Assembly: GCA_913057175.1 (NCBI GenBank) | Contig: CAJXNP010000005.1 | Location: 248,001-312,000 of the forward strand | Length of the DNA: 64,000 bases | Direction: 5' to 3' | From: an uncultured Cytophagales bacterium | GTDB lineage: Bacteria > Bacteroidota > Bacteroidia > Cytophagales > Cyclobacteriaceae | Part shown: piece by piece, positions 34,691-42,651 of the stretch | How positions within the stretch are numbered: the stretch's first letter is position 1 | Layout: each line of letters opens with the position of its first letter | The notes under the pieces: model-generated | Database searches by the model: none | What the model saw: only the letters and a program-made list of their open reading frames with translations | What the model was told of the DNA's origin: nothing | Program-made: the position numbers and the translations under genes

Positions 34691-34758
34691 TAATTGAATT
34701 TCCGGTTATTTGCGGACTATCAGAGTAATCTCTCACCCAGGTATAATTCTGACGACCT

Positions 34759-34965
34759 CTAATTAATTCCCAAATCAATCAAAGCCGTATCACTTAGTAT
34801 TTCAGCGGAATCCAATCGAATAGTAGTTGGCTCAACTATTTTTTCTTTGGTCTGATTGTGTCTGTTAAATGCGCCTGTTGAAATGAGATAAATCATTTTG
34901 ATGATGAAAAGTACTCCAGCTATCCCACCAGGATAAATCAGAAATCTTCTATACCATTTTTTCAT
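34759..34965 (-). CDS. Small membrane protein of unknown function
   Basis: 68 residues from the ATG at 34965 (KKWYRRFLIYPGGIAGVLF). The frame is open to a Met at 34998 inside the next gene, but the chosen start gives a normal basic N-terminus and hydrophobic helix (GGIAGVLFIIKMIYLIS), followed by a polar tail. It lies 13 bp downstream of the membrane protein gene at 34979-35665 and is probably co-transcribed. No family recognised. Confidence 0.55.
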   Translation of the reverse strand: MKKWYRRFLIYPGGIAGVLFIIKMIYLISTGAFNRHNQTKEKIVEPTTIRLDSAEILSDTALIDLGIN

Positions 34966-34978
34966 CTTCACCAATAAA

Positions 34979-35665
34979 TCAAACCCACAAAACCACAATC
35001 CGATACAGAAAAGCCAGGATGATAACCGGTAGGAATATCAGGCTGTACTTAAGCTTTTTATTAAACATCTTCGTTTTCCACAGCGCATAGCTACTGTAAC
35101 ACATGAAGGCAACGATGATCATCCCGCTTCCTGTGATCAGATACTTATTTTCAGAAATGTAAAAAACCACCATCAAGGCCATAAACGGGATCATGAAAAA
35201 CAATAATTTCCTGAGGCCTTGGCTTTCCTTTGCCTCTTTTATTTCGCCTATTTCGCTGATAATTGATAACAAATCTTCCTCCTGTTCCAGTTTGCCGGGA
35301 ATGAAGATGGCATTGAATCGATCCTTCCCTTTGATACACAGACCTCCATTCATAATTCGGATGATCTGCGTGACTTCATTTTTGCGGATGCAGATATCTT
35401 TGTGATTCCTTTGTCTTCTGATCATCTCATCTTCTGTCATTTCCAGTTCAAAGGTCTCCCAGATTTTGCGTTGTTTCCTGACCTGGTTGTACAAGGCAAA
35501 TGCCAGGGCTCCGATCACCAATACCATTAAATAAGGAAAGGTGACATCTTCTATGCCGATGATAAAAAGGACCATGATCAGTATCAGGAAGTAGATGGGA
35601 AGAATGCGGATGACCATTTTCTTTTTGAATGGTCCAAAGCCACGCTGGTCGAGTTTAAAAATCAT
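34979..35665 (-). CDS. Membrane protein with an internal cytoplasmic domain, unknown function
   Basis: 228 residues from the ATG at 35665 (IFKLDQRGFGPFKKKM); an earlier in-frame Met exists at 35695. Two hydrophobic helices near the N-terminus (ILPIYFLILIMVLFIIGI and YLMVLVIGALAFALY), a soluble domain of ~85 residues with a strand-rich PH-like layout (TFELEMTEDEMIRR ... GGLCIKGKDRFNAIFIP), then three helices at the C-terminus. The two-helix plus small domain part resembles YcxB-type membrane proteins, but weakly. Divergent from the gene at 34433 and upstream of a small membrane protein on the same strand. Confidence 0.65.
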   Translation of the reverse strand: MIFKLDQRGFGPFKKKMVIRILPIYFLILIMVLFIIGIEDVTFPYLMVLVIGALAFALYNQVRKQRKIWETFELEMTEDEMIRRQRNHKDICIRKNEVTQIIRIMNGGLCIKGKDRFNAIFIPGKLEQEEDLLSIISEIGEIKEAKESQGLRKLLFFMIPFMALMVVFYISENKYLITGSGMIIVAFMCYSSYALWKTKMFNKKLKYSLIFLPVIILAFLYRIVVLWV

Positions 35666-35761
35666 GTTTTTGACTTTAGATGAAAAAGAATACAATTTAT
35701 GATTTTTGGGTGAAAAATTGGATCTATAACTGTTCTTTTATTTACTCAGCTAAGGGACAAA

Positions 35762-35818
35762 CGAGTTTAATTATTACTATCACAAGAGGTATTAGAGAAG
35801 GAACTTTTGGATGGATAG
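35762..35818 (+). pseudogene. Fragment of a duplicate of the gene at 34433-34690
   Basis: About 57 bp aligning to 34582-34638 with ~10 substitutions. Translated it gives FNYYYHKRY-stop-RRNFWM against FNYYYHKRFERRNFWM in the intact gene, so the copy is broken by an in-frame TAG. No further homologous sequence is recognisable on either side. Confidence 0.75.
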
Positions 35819-35918
35819 GAGAGATATTATCAAAATAGATTTTACATATGACTGGTATTTTTTGCCAAATTTTCAACTAATCTTGTCAACATATTATTAC
35901 TTTTAGATAGTTTTTTGT

Positions 35919-35944
35919 ACTACCTCCTAAATTTAAAAGGTAGT
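35919..35944. other. Hairpin upstream of hsdR
   Basis: A 7-bp inverted repeat (ACTACCT / AGGTAGT) with a 12-nt A/T-rich loop, 47 bp before the hsdR start. Could be an operator or a chance palindrome. The rest of 35819-35990 shows no clear signal. Confidence 0.35.
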
Positions 35945-35990
35945 TTGCTGTAGTTTTAATTAGCTTTTTTCTGCAACACTTTTTTCATCA

Positions 35991-38522
35991 ATGTCCAAAA
36001 ATGAAGCACATGCAAGAATTAAAATAAACCAGCTGCTCGAAGAAGCTGGCTGGCGGTTTTTTGATAATGCAGAAGGGCAGGCTAATATTCTCCTTGAAAA
36101 TCATGTCAGGATTACTCAAAATGAAATTGATGCCTGGGGCAATGACTATGAGAAAACAAAGAATGGCTCATTAGATTTTTTGCTTGTTGATAGTAACAAC
36201 AAACCGATTTGTGTACTGGAGGCCAAAAAAGAAAGTCTACATCCTCTGGTCGCTAAAGAACAAGCCAGAAAATATGCCAAATCGGTTGACGCTCAATATG
36301 TGATCCTTTCCAATGGAATCGTACATTATTTCTGGGATATAACAAAAGGAAATCCTAAGCCAATTTACAAATTTCCTTCTCCCAGTGAAATCGGAGCTAT
36401 CAAAAATTGGAATCCGGATCGAAATGCTCTGGCCAATGAACCGGTTGATGAAGATTATATCGTTGCGGTTCAAATGCCGTATTACGCGGAAAGACCGGAA
36501 TGGAAGGGAAGCATTGAAGCAAGCAAAGATTTCATCTGGACAAATGGACTACGGTTTCTAAGGAATTATCAGATAAGGGCTGTTCAAAAATTACAAGAAG
36601 CTGTGGCTGAAGGAAAAGACCGCTTTCTATTTGAAATGGCGACCGGAACTGGCAAGACGCTAACCTCCGCTGCAGTGATCCGCCTGTTTCTGCGTACAGA
36701 AAATGCCCGACGAGTTTTATTCCTGGTTGACCGGTTGGAACTGGAAGACCAGGCGTGGAAGGCTTTTACCAATTACCTGAAACCGGACTACAGCACCTTT
36801 ATTTATAAGGAACATAAAAGCAATTGGCATAAGGCGGATATCATTGTAACGACCATTCAATCATTGATGTCCAATGACAAATATCGATATGAATTTAATC
36901 CGACGGATTTCGATCTGCTGATATCGGATGAAGCGCATCGATCCATTTCCGGAAATGCCCGTGCCGTATTTGAATACTTTCATGGTTATAAACTGGGACT
37001 CACCGCTACACCAAAAGATTACCTGAAAGGGGTCGATCCTGATAAAGTAAATGATAACGATCCAAGAGAAATCGAGCGAAGAATGCTGCGCGATACCTAT
37101 TCGACATTTGGCTGTGAAGGCGGTGACCCCACCTATCGCTATTCTCTATTGGATGGAGTAAAAGAGGGTTATTTGATCAATCCACGGGTTTTGGATGCCC
37201 GCACGGAAATAACCACGCAGCTACTTTCCGATGAGGGTTATGCGGTAGCAATTACCACCGAAGAAGGAGAAGAAACGGAAACATTTGTATCCCGCGATTT
37301 TGAGAGAAAATTCTTTTCTGAAAAAACGAACAGCGTTTTCTGTCAAACCTTTTTGGACAATGCATTGCGGGACCCTATTACTAAGGAAATCGGAAAGACG
37401 ATCATATTTGCGGTCAGTCAGAATCATGCCCGGAAATTGACAGAGATTCTCAATGAATTTGCCGAGCAATTATTCCCAGGAAAGTACAATTCTGATTTTG
37501 CCATGCAGGTGACGTCACAGGTAGGCGATGCCCAGCAAATGACGATCAATTTCACCAACAACAACCTGGGTGGAAAGACTACCTTTCTGGAAGGTTATAA
37601 ATCCTGTAAAACGCGGGTTTGTGTAACTGTGGGAATGATGACCACCGGATATGATTGTCCTGATCTATTAAATGTATGCATGATGCGACCTATTTTCAGT
37701 CCTGCGGATTTTGTACAAATCAAAGGAAGAGGGACACGAAAGAATACATTTGAATTCAAGCACAAAAATGAATTGGGTGAGGAAGAAACCATTCAGCAAG
37801 AAAAGGAGGTATTTAAGCTGTTCGATTTCTTTGCCAATTGCGAATACTTTGAGGAGAAATTTGATTACGATGAAAAATTAAAATTACCCAAACCCAAAAA
37901 AGGTGGAGAAGAAGGGGATGTTAAAGGGATTGACATCGATAAATACACCAGTTTCCGTGCTGATCCATTGGCGACTCTTAATGAGCAGCAGATCGGTTAT
38001 AAGGGAATGAAGATCGACCGGATGTTGTTCCAGAAATTTGAGGATCGGGTTAAAATGGATGACATCATCAAAAAGAATGTGGAATTGGGGAATTGGGAAC
38101 ATGTAATCAGTCACATTCAGCAGGAAATATTTGATAAACCGGAAGAATATTTTAACCTGGAGAAATTGAGAAAAGCCGCCAAGATCGATCGCAAGATTTC
38201 CATTCGCGAGGTGGTGGAAAAGATATTCGGCATCATTCCCAAATTCAAATCGAAGGACGAATTGCTGGAGGAGGAATTCGATAAATTCATTTCCATTTAC
38301 CCACCGGAAGAAGATGTCAATGTTCGGGCGTTGAAATATTTTTTCAAGGCCTATATCGTGGATCAGGACATACGAAAGATCATCGAGACCAAAGATTTCC
38401 ATGCATTACAAACCCATCCGACGTTGACAATTTCACAATTCAAGGCCGTGTCGGTCAAATACCGGGAGGTCATTCCGGATTATATCAGAGATTATATCAA
38501 CCTGGATAAATTTGCCGCATAA
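35991..38522 (+). CDS. hsdR: Type I restriction enzyme R subunit (DEAD/DEAH helicase-nuclease)
   Basis: 843-residue R subunit, the motor and nuclease of a type I restriction-modification complex acting on unmethylated foreign DNA. The N-terminal nuclease domain has D62 ... E77-x-K79 (LDFLLV ... CVLEAKKES). The helicase part has motif I ATGTGKT (217-223), motif II DEAH (313-316), LGLTATP and a C-terminal helicase domain ending in RGTRKN near residue 580. A ~220-residue C-terminal region probably contacts the methylase. It is shorter than EcoKI HsdR (about 1,100), like other compact R subunits. It is followed 3 bp later by a RAYT gene and then the hsdM-hsdS fusion, so the locus is one unit interrupted by a transposase-like gene. 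Confidence 0.93.
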   Translation: MSKNEAHARIKINQLLEEAGWRFFDNAEGQANILLENHVRITQNEIDAWGNDYEKTKNGSLDFLLVDSNNKPICVLEAKKESLHPLVAKEQARKYAKSVDAQYVILSNGIVHYFWDITKGNPKPIYKFPSPSEIGAIKNWNPDRNALANEPVDEDYIVAVQMPYYAERPEWKGSIEASKDFIWTNGLRFLRNYQIRAVQKLQEAVAEGKDRFLFEMATGTGKTLTSAAVIRLFLRTENARRVLFLVDRLELEDQAWKAFTNYLKPDYSTFIYKEHKSNWHKADIIVTTIQSLMSNDKYRYEFNPTDFDLLISDEAHRSISGNARAVFEYFHGYKLGLTATPKDYLKGVDPDKVNDNDPREIERRMLRDTYSTFGCEGGDPTYRYSLLDGVKEGYLINPRVLDARTEITTQLLSDEGYAVAITTEEGEETETFVSRDFERKFFSEKTNSVFCQTFLDNALRDPITKEIGKTIIFAVSQNHARKLTEILNEFAEQLFPGKYNSDFAMQVTSQVGDAQQMTINFTNNNLGGKTTFLEGYKSCKTRVCVTVGMMTTGYDCPDLLNVCMMRPIFSPADFVQIKGRGTRKNTFEFKHKNELGEEETIQQEKEVFKLFDFFANCEYFEEKFDYDEKLKLPKPKKGGEEGDVKGIDIDKYTSFRADPLATLNEQQIGYKGMKIDRMLFQKFEDRVKMDDIIKKNVELGNWEHVISHIQQEIFDKPEEYFNLEKLRKAAKIDRKISIREVVEKIFGIIPKFKSKDELLEEEFDKFISIYPPEEDVNVRALKYFFKAYIVDQDIRKIIETKDFHALQTHPTLTISQFKAVSVKYREVIPDYIRDYINLDKFAA

Positions 38523-38525
38523 ACC

Positions 38526-39149
38526 ATGTCTGACAAGTACAAAAATAAATACCGCATCCAATCCACCCGGTTACAGCATTGGGATTATGGATGGAATGCA
38601 GCCTATTTTGTGACTATCTGCACCAAGGGTCGGGTGTGTTATTTTGGGGATGTCATCGACAACGTAGAGACGCGATGCATCGCGTCTCCACAGAGGAGCA
38701 TTGCGTCTCTACCAGAACCAACGATGCAATTATCTGAAATCGGAAAAATTGTCGAAACAGAATGGTTAAAAACCCCTGAATTACGTCCTGATATGAATTT
38801 GGAATTGGGTATATACCAGGTGATGCCGAATCATTTTCATGGAATAATCATAATTGGTGAAAATGAATACAATCGTGAACGGGGAACGGAACGTAGAGAC
38901 GCCATGCATGGCGTCTCTACACCGGCCAACAAATTTGCACCACAATCAAAAAATTTAGGATCTATTATCCGTGGTTTTAAATCGTCGGTGACAACCCAGG
39001 CACGTGAAATCCACGCTGATTTTGCCTGGCAATCGCGGTTTCATGACCACATCATTCGGGATGATGATTCATTTCATAATATTTCGGAATATATTGCGAA
39101 CAACCCATTGAATTGGGTTAGGGATGAATATTATATTAAACGACCGTAG
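38526..39149 (+). CDS. REP-associated tyrosine transposase (RAYT, IS200/TnpA-like)
   Basis: 207-residue HUH endonuclease of the RAYT/Y1 transposase family, thought to cut single-stranded DNA at REP palindromes. The N-terminus YRIQSTRLQHWDYGWNAAYF and YFVTICTKGR, the HUH motif H103-F-H105 (MPNHFHGIIII) and the nucleophile Y189 (ISEYIANNPLNW) are intact. Two palindromic REP-like inserts lie inside the frame: residues ~47-63 (VETRCIASP ... IASLP) and ~123-132 (RRDAMHGVST). The stop codon TAG is the second to fourth base of a third REP. It sits 3 bp after hsdR and 55 bp before hsdMS, an unusual place for a mobile element. Inserts may have altered its activity. Confidence 0.9.
   Translation: MSDKYKNKYRIQSTRLQHWDYGWNAAYFVTICTKGRVCYFGDVIDNVETRCIASPQRSIASLPEPTMQLSEIGKIVETEWLKTPELRPDMNLELGIYQVMPNHFHGIIIIGENEYNRERGTERRDAMHGVSTPANKFAPQSKNLGSIIRGFKSSVTTQAREIHADFAWQSRFHDHIIRDDDSFHNISEYIANNPLNWVRDEYYIKRP
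38664..38712. repeat. REP-like palindrome 1, in frame inside the RAYT gene (composite)
   Basis: 28-bp near-palindrome at 38664-38691 (left half GTAGAGACGCGATG, one C:A-type mismatch near its right end) followed by a 21-bp extra half-element ending GCGTCTCTAC (38692-38712). Translated in frame as VETRCIASP then QRSIASLP. Confidence 0.88.
38893..38920. repeat. REP-like palindrome 2, in frame inside the RAYT gene
   Basis: A perfect 28-bp palindrome with half-site GTAGAGACGCCATG. Read through in a different phase from palindrome 1 as RRDAMHGVST. Confidence 0.95.
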
Positions 39150-39192
39150 AGACGCCATGCATGGCGTCTCCACAGATGCATCGCGTCTCTAC
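39146..39192. repeat. REP-like palindrome 3, at the end of the RAYT gene (composite)
   Basis: 28-bp near-palindrome 39146-39173 (half-site GTAGAGACGCCATG, one mismatch) plus a 19-bp second half ending GCGTCTCTAC (39174-39192), the same composite architecture as palindrome 1. Its first bases GTAG provide the TAG stop of the RAYT gene (39147-39149). It fills most of the 55-bp gap before hsdMS. Confidence 0.93.
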
Positions 39193-39204
39193 CATTAAAT
39201 AAAT

Positions 39205-41748
39205 ATGTTAGACACCACCACGAAAAAACGAATAGACGATTGCCGGGATATATTGGTCGGCAAATTACCGGACCCAAAGGCGCAGATCGAACAGATCACC
39301 ATCGCCCTGATCTACAAATTCATGGACGACATGGACAAGGAGGCCATCGAATTGGGCGGCAAGGCCAAATTTTTTTCCAATTATGAAATACCCGATCCGG
39401 ATGACCATACCAAAAAGAAAATCGTTCCTTTTGAAAAATACAGCTGGGACAACCTGTTCGATACGAAGGTGACAGCGACCGAAATGTTGCGACTGTATTC
39501 AGAGGCGATTGAAGGAATGGAATTAAACCCCAACATTCCCCAATTATTCCGCGACATTTTTCGCAATGCCTACCTGCCCTATCGCGACCCGGAAACATTA
39601 AAATTATTCCTCAAAACGATCGACGGATTTCAATACACACACAGCGAAAAACTTGGCGATGCCTTTGAATACCTGCTATCCGTGATGGGTTCACAGGGCG
39701 ATGCCGGGCAGTTCCGCACACCGCGGCATATCATCGATTTCCTGGTGGCGATTGTCGACCCTGGTAAAAATGATACCATCCTGGATCCTGCATGCGGCAC
39801 CGCAGGGTTTTTGATTTCGGCGTTTAAACATATCATGAATAACCGTAGAGACGCCATGCATGGCGTCTCTACGACGATAACGCCCGACGAACAAAAAAAG
39901 ATCATTCAAAATTTCGCAGGTTACGATATATCACCTGATATGGTGCGCCTCAGCCTCGTCAACCTGTACCTGCACGGTTTTTCCGATCCGCATATTCACG
40001 AATACGATACCCTGAGCAGTGAGGAGCGGTGGAATGAAACCTACGATGTCATCCTGGCCAATCCGCCGTTTATGAGCCCGAAAGGTGGCATACGGCCGCA
40101 TAAGAAATTTACCATCAGCAGCAACCGCAGCGAGGTGCTGTTTGTGGATTACATTGCCGAGCATTTGAATCCCAAAGGCCGGGCGGGAGTCATCGTTCCG
40201 GAAGGAGTGATCTTCCAGAGTGGAACGGCCTACAAAGACCTGCGCAAGATGCTGGTAGAAAATTACCTCTATGCCGTGGTGAGTTTACCGGCAGGTGTGT
40301 TCAATCCCTACAGCGGAGTGAAGACCTCCATTTTATTGATGGATAAAGAGGTGGCCAAACAGAAAAATGAGATCCTGTTTGTGAAAATTGACAACGATGG
40401 ATTCAATTTAGGCGCCCAGCGAACAGCCATCAAAGGCAGCCAATTAGAAGAGGCCATCGAGGTGATCCATGATTTTGCAAACCGCGGTAGAGACGCGATG
40501 CATCGCGTCTCCACAATGTCGGATGTTTCATCCACCCTCGCCCATGCCGTACCCAAAACCGAAATCGCCAAAAACGGGGATTATAATTTGAGTGGGGAGA
40601 GGTATAGGGTTATTAGTCACAATTTCCGAAATCAGTGGGATGTAGTTCCCTTCGATCAAATTTGTGTGCTACAAAGAGGTTACGATTTACCAAAGCAAAA
40701 ATGGATTAATGGTGAATTCCCTATTGTTGGATCAAATGGAATAATTGGGTTTCATAGTGAATTTAAAGAGAAGGGTCCTGGAGTAGTTACAGGGAGAAGT
40801 GGTACCATCGGAAAAGTACATTACATTGAGTATGATTATTACTGGCCGCATAACACATCATTGTTCGTTAAAGACTTCAAAGGAAACGAACCTAAATATA
40901 TCAAGCTACTGCTAGAATATTTAGACTTAAAGAATTTAGGTCAAAATACAGCTGCTGTTCCTTCTCTTGATAGGAAAAATGTTCATCGTTTGCTGGTGCC
41001 TAAGCTTCCGTTGGAAATTCAACAACAGTTAGTAGCCGAAATAGAAGGCTACCAAAAGATCATCGATGGCGCCCGCCAGGTAGTCGAAAACTACCAGCCC
41101 AAAATCGACATCGACCCGGAATGGGAAATGGTGGAGTTGGGGGAGGTATGTGAAATAAAAAGAGGAAGGTTTTCTCATAGGCCAAGAAATGCTCCCCAAT
41201 TTTATGGGGGAAAATATCCATTTATACAGACAGGAGATGTGGTAAAATCGAAAGGAGGTAAAGTTCCATATACTCAAACTTTAAATGAATTAGGATTATC
41301 AGTTAGTAAATTATTTAAACCTACCATTGTATTAATTGCAATTGCTGCAAATATTGGTGACACAGGCATTCTTGATTATGAAGCATGTTTTACCGACAGT
41401 GTAGTTGGTTTAATTCCAAATGAAAGGATTAATCCTTATTACTTGGAATTGATTATGAGAACACAAAAACAACGATTAAATGATATTGCTCCCCAAGCAG
41501 CTCAAAAAAATATCAATGTTGCAATTTTAAAGGAAGTTGTAATACCTATTGCTCCATTAGAAATCCAAAACCAAATCGTTTCTCAAATCGAAAAAGAACA
41601 GGAATTAGTCAACGCTAACAAGCAGCTTATTGAGATCTTTGAGCAAAAAATAAAAGACAGAATCGCCAAAGTTTGGGGGGAGGAGAAGTCAGACGAGGAT
41701 AGTTTTAGTGTGGCGGCTGAGCCGGAGGTAGAGTACAAAAAGAGTTGA
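39205..41748 (+). CDS. Type I restriction-modification HsdM-HsdS fusion (methyltransferase plus specificity subunit)
   Basis: 847-residue fusion. Residues ~1-455 are an HsdM N6-adenine methyltransferase: N-terminal helical domain, SAM motif DPACGTAGF (194-202) and catalytic NPPF (286-289). Residues ~470-847 are an HsdS with two target-recognition domains, one from WDVVPFDQICVLQRGYDL and one from WEMVELGEVCEIKRGRF, each followed by a coiled spacer (LPLEIQQQLVAEIEGYQKII and APLEIQNQIVSQIEKEQEL). So methylation and sequence recognition are on one chain, with hsdR separate. Two 28-bp palindromes are read through in frame, adding RRDAMHGVST at ~214-223 and GRDAMHRVST at ~428-437. Both sit in loops between conserved elements, so activity may be kept. 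Recognition sequence unknown. Confidence 0.92.
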   Translation: MLDTTTKKRIDDCRDILVGKLPDPKAQIEQITIALIYKFMDDMDKEAIELGGKAKFFSNYEIPDPDDHTKKKIVPFEKYSWDNLFDTKVTATEMLRLYSEAIEGMELNPNIPQLFRDIFRNAYLPYRDPETLKLFLKTIDGFQYTHSEKLGDAFEYLLSVMGSQGDAGQFRTPRHIIDFLVAIVDPGKNDTILDPACGTAGFLISAFKHIMNNRRDAMHGVSTTITPDEQKKIIQNFAGYDISPDMVRLSLVNLYLHGFSDPHIHEYDTLSSEERWNETYDVILANPPFMSPKGGIRPHKKFTISSNRSEVLFVDYIAEHLNPKGRAGVIVPEGVIFQSGTAYKDLRKMLVENYLYAVVSLPAGVFNPYSGVKTSILLMDKEVAKQKNEILFVKIDNDGFNLGAQRTAIKGSQLEEAIEVIHDFANRGRDAMHRVSTMSDVSSTLAHAVPKTEIAKNGDYNLSGERYRVISHNFRNQWDVVPFDQICVLQRGYDLPKQKWINGEFPIVGSNGIIGFHSEFKEKGPGVVTGRSGTIGKVHYIEYDYYWPHNTSLFVKDFKGNEPKYIKLLLEYLDLKNLGQNTAAVPSLDRKNVHRLLVPKLPLEIQQQLVAEIEGYQKIIDGARQVVENYQPKIDIDPEWEMVELGEVCEIKRGRFSHRPRNAPQFYGGKYPFIQTGDVVKSKGGKVPYTQTLNELGLSVSKLFKPTIVLIAIAANIGDTGILDYEACFTDSVVGLIPNERINPYYLELIMRTQKQRLNDIAPQAAQKNINVAILKEVVIPIAPLEIQNQIVSQIEKEQELVNANKQLIEIFEQKIKDRIAKVWGEEKSDEDSFSVAAEPEVEYKKS
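39845..39872. repeat. REP-like palindrome 4, in frame inside hsdMS
   Basis: Perfect 28-bp palindrome, identical to palindrome 2 (half-site GTAGAGACGCCATG). Read as RRDAMHGVST between the helix AFKHIMN after the SAM motif and ITPDEQKK. The break falls where HsdM proteins vary in length. Confidence 0.95.
40487..40514. repeat. REP-like palindrome 5, in frame inside hsdMS
   Basis: 28-bp near-palindrome identical to the core of palindrome 1 (half-site GTAGAGACGCGATG, same single mismatch). Read as GRDAMHRVST between VIHDFANR and the conserved VPKTEIAKNGDYNLS near the end of the methyltransferase part. Confidence 0.93.
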
Positions 41749-41758
41749 TTCCTACTTT

Positions 41759-42577
41759 TTAAAAAGTAATGACCAATCTTGGGAAAACCCACGCCAAGAA
41801 TGACGTTGTTATATAGTAGTTATTATCATTTTCATCGATTTGTTTGATGTCAGTAATAACATTACCATTTATATCATAAATTTTCTGGCCAACCATTGCT
41901 TTATATTGTTCACGCAATTGTCGGCTAAAAACTATTTCATGCTGCACGGAGAAATAAACATTATCTGAAAGTCTGTAGGAAATTCCCAACCCACCTTCCA
42001 CGGTTTGATTAAATTTAGTTTCCTGAGGATTAAATTCAATTAGATTTAAATTGGCGTGAAATCCAATATTACTTAAGCATTGTAGTCCCACCTTCTTTAA
42101 GCCACCTTTTTTTCTTAGAACTTTGGTGCCGTTTTTCTTTAAGACAGTATCTTGGCTTATATTTTTTAAATAATCAATTCTATCCTGAACCCAATCAGCA
42201 TTCCTCCAGGGTGTAACAATCATGGACGTAGAAATAACAAATGATCCAGGGTCCAATACTTGTAATTGCAGCGTACTGTCCTTTGTAGATATACTTGGTG
42301 ACTGATACTCATCGGCTTCTTTTGCCTTTACTTCCCTGTAACCCACGCTTATGCCAAAACGGAATGTTTTAGATTTGTTCTTTTTTTCTAACTCTGCTAA
42401 ACGAGTATTTAAATTGCTTACCGTTTCGATTAGATCTTCGGATGATTTGGTGTCAGTTGTATCAGGATCAATAATTTTTGGTAAAAACCTGTTTTCAATT
42501 GGATTTGAAAATACATTTGCGGTACATGATATTAAAACCAGAAAGATAATAGATGTATTTAGTTGAATTATGTTCAT
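41759..42577 (-). CDS. Exported protein with coiled coil, probable outer-membrane protein
   Basis: 272 residues with a signal peptide (QLNTSIIFLVLISCTANVFS), a short coiled coil (DLIETVSNLNTRLAELEKKN) and then strand-rich sequence (FRFGISVGYREVKA, GGLGISYRLSDNVYFSVQHE, TSFLAWVFPRLVITF) ending in an aromatic strand, like an outer-membrane barrel. No named family. It converges on the hsdMS gene, 10 bp apart, and is not obviously part of the restriction system. Confidence 0.65.
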   Translation of the reverse strand: MNIIQLNTSIIFLVLISCTANVFSNPIENRFLPKIIDPDTTDTKSSEDLIETVSNLNTRLAELEKKNKSKTFRFGISVGYREVKAKEADEYQSPSISTKDSTLQLQVLDPGSFVISTSMIVTPWRNADWVQDRIDYLKNISQDTVLKKNGTKVLRKKGGLKKVGLQCLSNIGFHANLNLIEFNPQETKFNQTVEGGLGISYRLSDNVYFSVQHEIVFSRQLREQYKAMVGQKIYDINGNVITDIKQIDENDNNYYITTSFLAWVFPRLVITF

Positions 42578-42651
42578 GGATCAGGCGGTTCAGTTTGATC
42601 TATAAATAAATTCTTAAATCAATAAACCTCAATACCCAACCTTTGGCATTT

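Noticed and set aside
38664-40514. Palindromes as integron attC sites or recombination sites
   Set aside because: No integrase is present, the palindromes lie in open frames, and their length and symmetry fit REP elements next to a RAYT gene.
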